From the NCBI GenBank assembly GCA_022496185.1, contig WTXG01000173.1, positions 17,170-81,169 of the forward strand: DNA of 64,000 bases, read 5' to 3'. The position numbers were made by a program, and so were the translations under genes. The DNA comes from Multifurca ochricompacta (lineage: Eukaryota; Basidiomycota; Agaricomycetes; Russulales; Russulaceae). Within the stretch, counting starts at the first letter, position 1. Each line of letters starts with the position of its first letter. The notes beneath the pieces were generated by a model. That model saw only the letters and a list, made by a program, of their open reading frames with translations. It did no database searches and was not told where the DNA came from. Of the stretch, positions 57,519-64,000 are shown in pieces.

Positions 57519-59650
57519 TCAAGCAACTGCACCCGCACCCGCGCCGAGCCTGCTAGTTTCCGTCATGTCATGTCCGTGTTCGAGTGAGCCCCCACGAGAA
57601 TGTGTGCCTGTGTAGGGCGCGAGAAGAATATCATCATCGTAACTCATTCGGCTGACAGGTAACACGTATGCACCCCCTCCTGACTTTCTCGCACCTCCCA
57701 CAGGGGTATATCCCTCCACGCCGAAAGCCTGCCCAAAGCCGGCTTTGCCACTGCCGGTGCCTGATGTATGCGGATGCCGGCCCGTCAGCCGACTTGCAAA
57801 AAAGGAAAGCTCCGAGCCAATTTCGACGGCAAAGTCCCCTGTGGTCAAGTTGTGTCTCGTCAACGGCCATCGTGTGTTTAACAAAATGGGAGAGGAAAGC
57901 TATACACAAATTGATCGAGTCCCAGAGAGGTCTCCAGATACTCGTGTGGGGCTCGCCGGGTTGCACCAGATACTCCTTCCAGGAAAAAGCCCACATCATG
58001 AAGATTGAGAAGAAAATCATCTACGCGCGACTTAAGCCAGCAAGAAAGGAAGGTCGATGACATCGGCATACCTCTATGCAAATCGCCAAAGCGTTAAGAC
58101 CGTCAGCGACGTTTGTGGAAGACCAGAATTCTGTCCCGTGAATGACGCGGTCCTTCAGCGCGTTAAACTTGATGGATGCGAACGATTTTGTGAGAAAGAG
58201 GACAACGCGAAGAGAAAAAAAAAGACACAACATACCACGAAGGACTGATAGAAAGTGAACATGACAATAAGTTTGATCGATAAAAATTTGGCGAGAGGAC
58301 GGCGTCCGACAAGCTCCTCTTTGGTAAGACCATAGAACAAGATTAGGCCATAGAGCGCAATACTGGTAGGGGGATAGATAGATAGATAGATCGTTGGCAA
58401 GTAGCAGGTGACAAAAAAAATCTCAGGTTAGGGGGATCACCTGATGCTGACAAAGTCGACCGAGTCGAGATAGACTTCGGCAAAGTGAACGCTATAAGAA
58501 CCCGAAGCGCACAAGACGTTGTAATGTTGACAGATAATTCCCGCGATCGAGACGGCTGTGGGGGTGTTAATCGAGGCAAGGGACTAACCAAATTTAAATA
58601 TATAGGGCTCACCGGGTCGAACGATGACATACTGCATGACAGACCACTAATGGTGATGACGATGATGATAATGGCTGAAAGCTAGAAATGCGGGAGAGAC
58701 AGGCGGAAACTTACTTTGAGTGTGTACATGAAGTATGCCTAGGAAACCGATGAGCCGACCCAAAGCACAACCGACGTTAGGGCAAACTGCACTTTTGTGG
58801 GACGATACCGCCAACAACAAAACTACACGTGCCAGCCAAGTCAGCGTGTTGATGCATGACGAGAAATTTATTCGGCTACGCGCTTACCGGAAGTGGAAGA
58901 GACTGTTTGTCCTTCCGAGCGAGGGCACCTTCCGTAGAATGCCCTGCAGCGGTCGACGCGACATATTCAATGAGCAGTAGCCTATAGTGACATCAAACAA
59001 AGGACGACGTCGAAGATGCCAAGGGAACACTAACAAGAATGCACTCAGTGTGATGGCCTTTTTTTCAGTTTGCGTTTATCCCTCCAAAGATGATCCTTCC
59101 CACGCACCTCGTACACTACGCGAGGCATGCGGGTGAGTTCGGAGTTCTGGTAATTAACTGAAGGAGAACACACGCACCAGTCTCAATGAGAGAGTAATAG
59201 GTATAGCTTCGGAAAAAACGATAGGAAAAGAACGAGATGACAGCATAGACAGGAGGCATGTACAAGATTCGCAAGCTGCTCACAGCGAGGATGGTTTCAT
59301 CTTAATTGATGAGGCGAGGAGATTGGAGGATAGAACGTACATCTGACGCTGCTCAGCGCGATTGGTATAATTTCTAGGATGTGTGAGCCCTGAGCCTGCG
59401 GTGTTGGTTAGAATGTGTGATCCGGAACGCACCGACAGTGCATGAAAACTGAGATGGCGGATATGATGACAGTCTGTAGGGGTAAGGGGTCTTTTGTTTT
59501 GTGCCAATTGGGTTAGTCAGAAGGACACACCGCCACAGAGCATCCTCCAGCGATAGCCCAGCCTACACGATGCGCGTCCCAATGAAGGCTTCCTTGACTC
59601 CAAAAGCTTGATTGGTCAACGGCTTGTGTGTTGTCTGATGGGCACGACAT
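57519..59650 (-). CDS. TMEM184/DUF300 (OSTalpha-like) membrane protein, 15 exons
   Basis: Model complement(join(57519..57838, 57906..58020, 58072..58167, 58236..58362, 58441..58555, 58613..58646, 58715..58738, 58793..58822, 58888..58981, 59035..59057, 59108..59115, 59178..59275, 59341..59373, 59433..59473, 59531..59650)), 425 aa. Every phase fits. Family landmarks in order: HWDAHRVGWAIAGGC, VFMHCRNYTNRAEQRQ, PPVYAVISFFSYRFFRSYTY, TVYEAITLSAFL, PLPFCCWRYRPTK, LKWSVMQYVIVRP, AEVYLDSVDFVSI, TKEELVGRRPLAKFLSIKL, ALAICIEMIFFSIF, and a polar tail. It is a seven-helix protein; relatives act in organic-solute transport or at the vacuole/cell surface in fungi. Exon 59108-59115 is only 8 nt. Two introns end in AAG instead of YAG. 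The ATG gives the conserved N-terminus directly. Confidence 0.93.
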
Positions 59651-60037
59651 TTCTGTCGAGAAAGAAAGAGGCGTTCACAAAGTACAACAAAGATGAAAAG
59701 AAATGGAGGAGGAAGGTTGAAAGTGGAAGTGGAGAGGAGGAATTGCAAATCGGTTTAATGTGGCTTACGGAGTGTGGCTACGGAGCGCGATGGGGGCCAA
59801 CTTCACATCGGCCAATCAAAAAATCACAATCACGTCATAAATATTACGTAACTGGAAATCCCTGTTTATTTATTCACTTCTTTTTTAACAAACTAACAAA
59901 CACAAACAAACAACGGAGCACGGAGCGGAGCGGAGGAACAGATCAACACTCCACAGCGCTAAAAACGCAACACCGTTCTCCCACGCGAATCTATACAACC
60001 GTTGTGCTCCCTTTCAACTCGACCAAAAACATAATGT

Positions 60038-60352
60038 CTAATCATTTCCTCTGGCTGGCAGCGCTGGGAGTAGCCTTCGAAGGCGCCGAGGTCCTCGTGG
60101 TGGGGTCGCACCAGTCGGGGGTTTAGCCGTGGGGGCCTTGTTAGCACCCCTGGCCTGATTCACAATATTTTGGTTAATACTGCGGCACACAAATGAAAGG
60201 GAGGGAAAACAACAAACAGGCGCAGGGGCACGTGTCGCGTCAGCGGGGGAAGCGGAGATCTTGGCGTTATTAGTGCCTGGTCCAACACACCCCCTCACGT
60301 TAGTCTTTCGGTTTGCGAAAGGAAAAAAAATTAACTCACGCTTGCTCGACAT
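60038..60352 (-). CDS. Small hypothetical protein, TATA-driven, 3 exons
   Basis: Model complement(join(60038..60154, 60218..60276, 60340..60352)), 62 aa. It starts MSSK, is Ala/Pro/Lys-rich in the middle (ARGANKAPTAKPPTGATPP) and Arg/Leu-rich at the end. Both introns are 63 nt, GT-AG, with ACTAAC or TTAAC branch-like sequences. Support is the TATA box at 60456-60462 and the intron signals, not homology. The last exon has other open frames, so the true C-terminus could differ. Confidence 0.35.
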   Translation of the reverse strand: MSSKRELIFFPFANRKTNVRGCVGPGTNNAKISASPADATRAPAPVCCFPSLSFVCRSINQNIVNQARGANKAPTAKPPTGATPPRGPRRLRRLLPALPARGND

Positions 60353-60455
60353 ATTCAAGTGGTAGTGGATTTGATGTGTGTGGTGTGTGTGTGTGTAAGT
60401 GATGAAGAGGCTGTTGTTGTTGGCTCTGCTGTTTTCCTGGCCGCTTTCTGACTCC

Positions 60456-60462
60456 TTTTATA
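60456..60462 (-). promoter_or_regulatory. TATA box of the small minus-strand gene
   Basis: The minus strand reads GGCGTATAAAAGG about 105 bp upstream of the predicted ATG. Confidence 0.45.
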
Positions 60463-60479
60463 CGCCAGAGTTTCTCATA

Positions 60480-61940
60480 GACGCTGAGCGTGTATCGTGT
60501 CAACTCATCTTTGCTTTCTCTTCAAGACTCTATCTTCGTTTCTCATCATCTCCCGTCTAGCTAGGTGGGCTAAAGTCTCTCAAGAAGATCGTTATCCCAA
60601 ATGAATCGTATTACGTGGCCAGCCAACGGCAATTGGAAAGTCAGATGTTCTCCATTCTTTGGTTATCTCGGTGCCAGCCATCAAGGGTTTACAAAGTCCA
60701 CCATGAGTGGACATTTGCCATAGGGCAGGTAAACTCCTGAGTGGGACGCCTCGTTCTAAAGTTGCTCTCGTGTCGCGTGCTGCGCTGGCACATTTCTGAC
60801 AAGACAAGACAAGACAAGACAACAGAGAGTTGCCCTATCCTTCTCTTCTCTCGCGAAGCGTGTTATCTTGACGTCTTACCGCCGGAACGCGTCCACGAAG
60901 ATTTCACTTGAGAAGGAGGCCTAGCCTAGACTATCTTTTTGCAAAATCGTTCTTATCGGATTCATCAAAGGCGACAGTTGAGCTTTGGGGTTCACGATAG
61001 CTTCGTATATGCCTTGCCCGTCTAAGATGCTGATACGAGGCCAAAGTATCGAATGGAGGCACCTCAGACGGGAAACGCTGTCTTCTGTACTGCTTGAACT
61101 CCGGCTCTTTGCTTCTGGATTTCTCCGCCTCTCACTACCACACACCACGTATGGGTTTCTCTGTGCCCAAGATTCGATGCCAGCTGTGTTCCTATATCGT
61201 GTCACCAGCAGCGACTTAGTTCTCCCACGTTTCATTTTCACAGGCTTCTCTTCTTCAAGTTCGGTGGTTGATCAAATTCTAACTTGTTTTTTGTTTATCA
61301 CGTGTCCAAATCCCAAATCCCAAATTCATTATTTTCGCTTGCTTTTCTTACTATCTGATATTTTTAATATTTTCGATGATTCGCAAAATTTTGTGAGGCG
61401 GGCGTGGCCACACTTGCGAACCTTTTAACCTTCCCTTTCTTTTTATTCTTTCTGTGGACGTGGCGGCAGAACCAGGGACGGGTGCTTCCTATATTCATCA
61501 TGATATGATATGATATGATGTGATGTGATATGATATGATATGATATGAGTTGCGATAATGAAGATAGCGCGTCTATCTATTATAAACGAGATAAGATGCT
61601 AATGACCTGTAAGACATCAAAGCCCTGTTTCATTGGTGCCAGCTCAGCGCTGATAGGAATCCTACCCTATCGCTAGTAGTAGTTTGGCGGTTTTTTTTCC
61701 CTTTTTGTTGCTGGCCGTCCTCGCCCCTCATTCACATGTGTATAGAGCCGCATGCATGGCTGTTCCATCTTACTAATGCTAATTCGTCGAACCCTATTAT
61801 ATCGTTCTGTTGGGGTTGTAGATCAATGTATTAAGTGAGAACCCCATCTTTTGTTGTTGCTGGCAGCGAGTTGTTTGTGAATAAGTAAAGAAAGGAATGA
61901 AAATGATAAATAAATAAATAAATAAAACGCGCTTTCCGTC
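60480..61940. other. Intergenic, with simple repeats and unsupported ORFs
   Basis: Contains (ACAAG)n near 60800-60822, (GATAT)n at 61500-61550 and (AAAT)n at 61905-61925. Overlapping open frames of about 105-147 codons on both strands around 60921-61428 have no domain, so I leave them uncalled. Confidence 0.4.
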
Positions 61941-61960
61941 AACTCTCAACTCAACTCGTT

Positions 61961-62625
61961 ATGACGCTGGACGTGGCAGAATTCCATGAAGCAGTGCGTC
62001 TCACTGGGGAGAATCCTTCGAGAGCCATGCTACCCGTGAAAATTATAGGTTTATAGCATCGTGAGGCAAATACCTCAAGGGAAGGTCACGACATATGGTG
62101 CGCCTATACTCATATTCGTTTTCGTCGTCGCTTGGTTTATCAACCTACCCCCCTCGGGATCCTGAACTAAATCGTGACACCCCCCTCCCCCTCCCCCTCC
62201 TCCTCTTCCTCCTCCATACTGCAGGCCACGTAGCGAAACTAATCGACATGCCATCCTACTCGCGTCACGTCGGACAAGGTAAAAATATAATACATATACA
62301 TATATATATAAAACTCCTCGTCGACAGCCTTTGCCTTGGTAGTGGAATCATCGCTGACCTTGGGACGCATTCCATAATTATAGCGCTCAAGTACCTCTCT
62401 CCAGAGGCCGATCCGCCCGTACCATGGCAGCGCGTGGTTTCTTCAGTGGGAAAGATATCGTCGCGGGGACCAGGGACGGATGGGGCTCAGCGCCAACGAG
62501 AGGCATTGGAGGCAGAGAACGTCCAAGTGCACGTGGGGCGCGCTTTCAATGAGTTCCTTGTGGATCTTAGGGCGTACGGGTGGTTCCCTGCGCCAGGGAC
62601 AATAACTTTCGGAGCTCCTCAATGA
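61961..62625 (+). CDS. atl1: Alkyltransferase-like protein (ATL), 4 exons
   Basis: Model join(61961..61993, 62049..62097, 62225..62278, 62384..62625), 125 aa. Introns are 55, 127 and 105 nt, all GT-AG and phase-consistent. Text: EFHEAVYSIVRQIPQGKVTTYGHVAK (helix-turn-helix start), MPSYSRHVGQALKYLSPEAD, PVPWQRVVSSVGKIS, then RGPGTDGAQRQREALEAE and DLRAYGWFP. It is the DNA-binding domain of O6-alkylguanine methyltransferase, but the alkyl-acceptor Cys of PCHR is replaced by Trp (PWQR). This is the hallmark of ATL proteins, which bind O6-alkylguanine and hand it to nucleotide excision repair. The length matches S. pombe Atl1-type proteins. Acts in the nucleus. Confidence 0.95.
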
Positions 62626-63370
62626 TGGATGATGTTGATGCACGCTCACGACTTGGCACTGTTACTGTTTGCCTCGAACACACACTGCTTGCACAGGGCT
62701 AATGGGCCCGGCGACCTTTGTTGAGCTGACTTGCTCTGAGAATCCCAATTTTGAGGGGCTCTCAAAAGTTGGGACGCGTGCTATTGTGTCCCGGATATTA
62801 AGAGAGAAAAAACACTTTATTTTTTTTTTGTCTGATCTGCTCCCAATCCTACTAACCCAAGCGGCATCTCTGCACGACCGTTACTTACAGCAGCGCCTCT
62901 GCTTTCTTATGTGCAGGATTGAGACATAAATTTTTTAATAAATAACAAATCCTGTCACACTACGCAGGATACAAAGATGTCGCCCTCAATCGCGTCAACC
63001 AAAAACGAATGAATAATGAGACATTAGAGATTGCACCGAGACCACATTCGATCAGATGCGCTCGTGTTCGACCTGGCCACCAAGTGAGTGTTTCTCTTCC
63101 GGGAAGGACACAGTTGCGTCCATTCTTTTGTACGAATATAAATATATGGGAATCAAGCAAAAGACCGCGACCAACGATATGCTTGATTGGTGGGAAGGGT
63201 ATTAAGAGACCCGGACGGCCACCTAACTTTACAATTACAACACACGCATCTAACCGAGTACACAGAGGCAATCAACACAACTCCTGCTTACTCGTTTAAT
63301 TAAACGTTCTTTTATTTGCTTGAAAGTTTGAACACGTTGTCCAATCTCATCAACTAGCTGCACGACATTG
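62626..63370. other. Intergenic, no confident gene
   Basis: Open frames at 63009-63299 (+) and 62960-63271 (-) overlap each other and show no family features. AT-rich runs near 62820 and 62930-62950. Confidence 0.4.
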
Positions 63371-63382
63371 TGGCCACCTGAA

Positions 63383-63960
63383 TACCAGCACCAGCTCAGA
63401 GAGGTGTTGCCTTACGCAAAGCATCCATAGAGCAGAAGAAGCGATGGACTGCCCTTATGCAGCTCACGAAAGAATACCCTAATAGGCTTTTATCGGACAT
63501 TTCCGAGGATATTCGAATTCAGATTTCTTTCCTTGACGCGCTCGGGAGGCAACTTGCCATGGCGGAAAGTCTGCGCAGGCAAGCCATTCATCTTCAAAAG
63601 GTTATACGAGGTCTGAATTCTGAACTGTGTACGGAAGGTCCGGAGCACTGGTACGTACCACCCCACACTCATCTACCAGAGGATATCGACCGCTGGAGGC
63701 ATTTCTGGGGAAGCCTGGAACTTGCCCTAGCGGTGCTGGGTGTCTGGCTTCCGCCTTCCAACATTGCTCGTCGATATTCCAGCCCAGGGTTTCAGACCTA
63801 ATCTACTTGAGAGCAACAGCAATGCCATCACCGCACGGGCATCAATGCTCCTACCACATCGGGGGGGGAAAGAAGAATGCAAGGGGCCATGACAATGGCA
63901 GCACCATATTCGTAAGGTAAATATCAGATAATAATTTTTCAAACGAATAAACTTCGCTCC
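63383..63960 (+). CDS. Coiled-coil-rich hypothetical protein, partial
   Basis: The frame is open from 63383 (after a TGA) to TAA 63799-63801, with ATG at 63457. It gives a helical, charged stretch: LRKASIEQKKRWTALMQL, ISFLDALGRQLAMAESLRRQ and AIHLQKVIRGLNSEL. A donor (GTACGTACC, 63650) suggests an intron there. Frames after 63790 (LESNSNAITARASMLLPHRG) may belong to a later exon, so the gene probably runs out of the window. Family not recognised. Confidence 0.35.
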
Positions 63961-64000
63961 TCGAATGCGGGGTTGAACAAATTGGGCGCAATTTGGTGGT

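Noticed and set aside
59608..60126. A plus-strand gene of 172 codons
   Set aside because: It overlaps the first exon of the TMEM184 gene and runs against a minus-strand TATA-driven gene; no domain.
60921..61428. Genes on either strand
   Set aside because: Long open frames overlap on opposite strands with no recognisable motif or promoter.
62095..62625. A single-exon 176-codon gene
   Set aside because: The first half reads through two introns of the ATL gene; the spliced 125-residue model fits the family exactly.

Overview
The window looks like part of an Agaricomycete (mushroom-forming basidiomycete) chromosome. The genes are intron-dense, with GT-AG introns mostly of 50-70 nt. The recognisable families are typical of that group: a CHAT-domain protein, a DUF6535 membrane protein, a sedolisin protease, a TMEM184-like membrane protein and an alkyltransferase-like protein. 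The repeats are Ty3 chromoviruses, copia-type LTRs and hAT-like non-autonomous elements. Layout: 1-3.7 kb holds the 3' end of a CHAT-domain gene and a C2H2 zinc-finger gene. About 4.3-47.5 kb is a deep nest of transposable elements. About 48.4-64 kb is gene-rich and almost free of elements: a sedolisin (tripeptidyl-peptidase-like) gene (-), a RING-H2 gene (+), a DUF6535 gene (-), an unrecognised spliced gene (-), a 15-exon TMEM184/DUF300 gene (-), a small TATA-driven gene (-), an alkyltransferase-like (ATL) gene (+) and the start of a coiled-coil gene (+). In the nest, most insertions can be bounded to the base by target-site duplications (TSDs). Gyp-1 (23659-34516, TSD cacag) and Gyp-2 (37818-47009, TSD ccaag) are complete but dead Ty3 chromoviruses. 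Subtracting their own nested insertions leaves 7,481 and 7,469 bp, which supports the reconstruction. Both encode gag, then protease, reverse transcriptase, RNase H, integrase and chromodomain, then a third ORF ending in tandem CCHC zinc knuckles. That ORF also survives in a third, minus-strand element (20966-22155). Just inside the 5' LTR of both elements lies AAGTTGAGTCT. Its exact complement sits 34 bp downstream of the LTR TATA box, at the predicted RNA start, as in self-primed Tf1/sushi elements. A hAT-like family (here F1: TIR TAGTGATTG, 8-bp TSDs, about 1.41-1.45 kb) has five copies. Two are nested in opposite orientation and make a large palindrome, and one splits the Gyp-1 reverse transcriptase. 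A second hAT-like family (F2: TIR TAGTGTTTAAAAGTC) has two copies, one inside Gyp-1 gag and one inside an F1 copy. Around and inside these are solo LTRs of several families, a Tc1-type relic, copia-type LTRs with a GGTTATGGGCCC primer-binding motif, and a poly(A)-tailed retroposon with a 14-bp TSD. Element decay is largely C-to-T/G-to-A, often at CpG. F1 and Gyp-1 keep more CpG than their older relatives, so the nest can be read as a relative time series. The host genes share no obvious operon or pathway. They look like independent housekeeping, secretion, membrane and repair genes next to a heterochromatin-like block.
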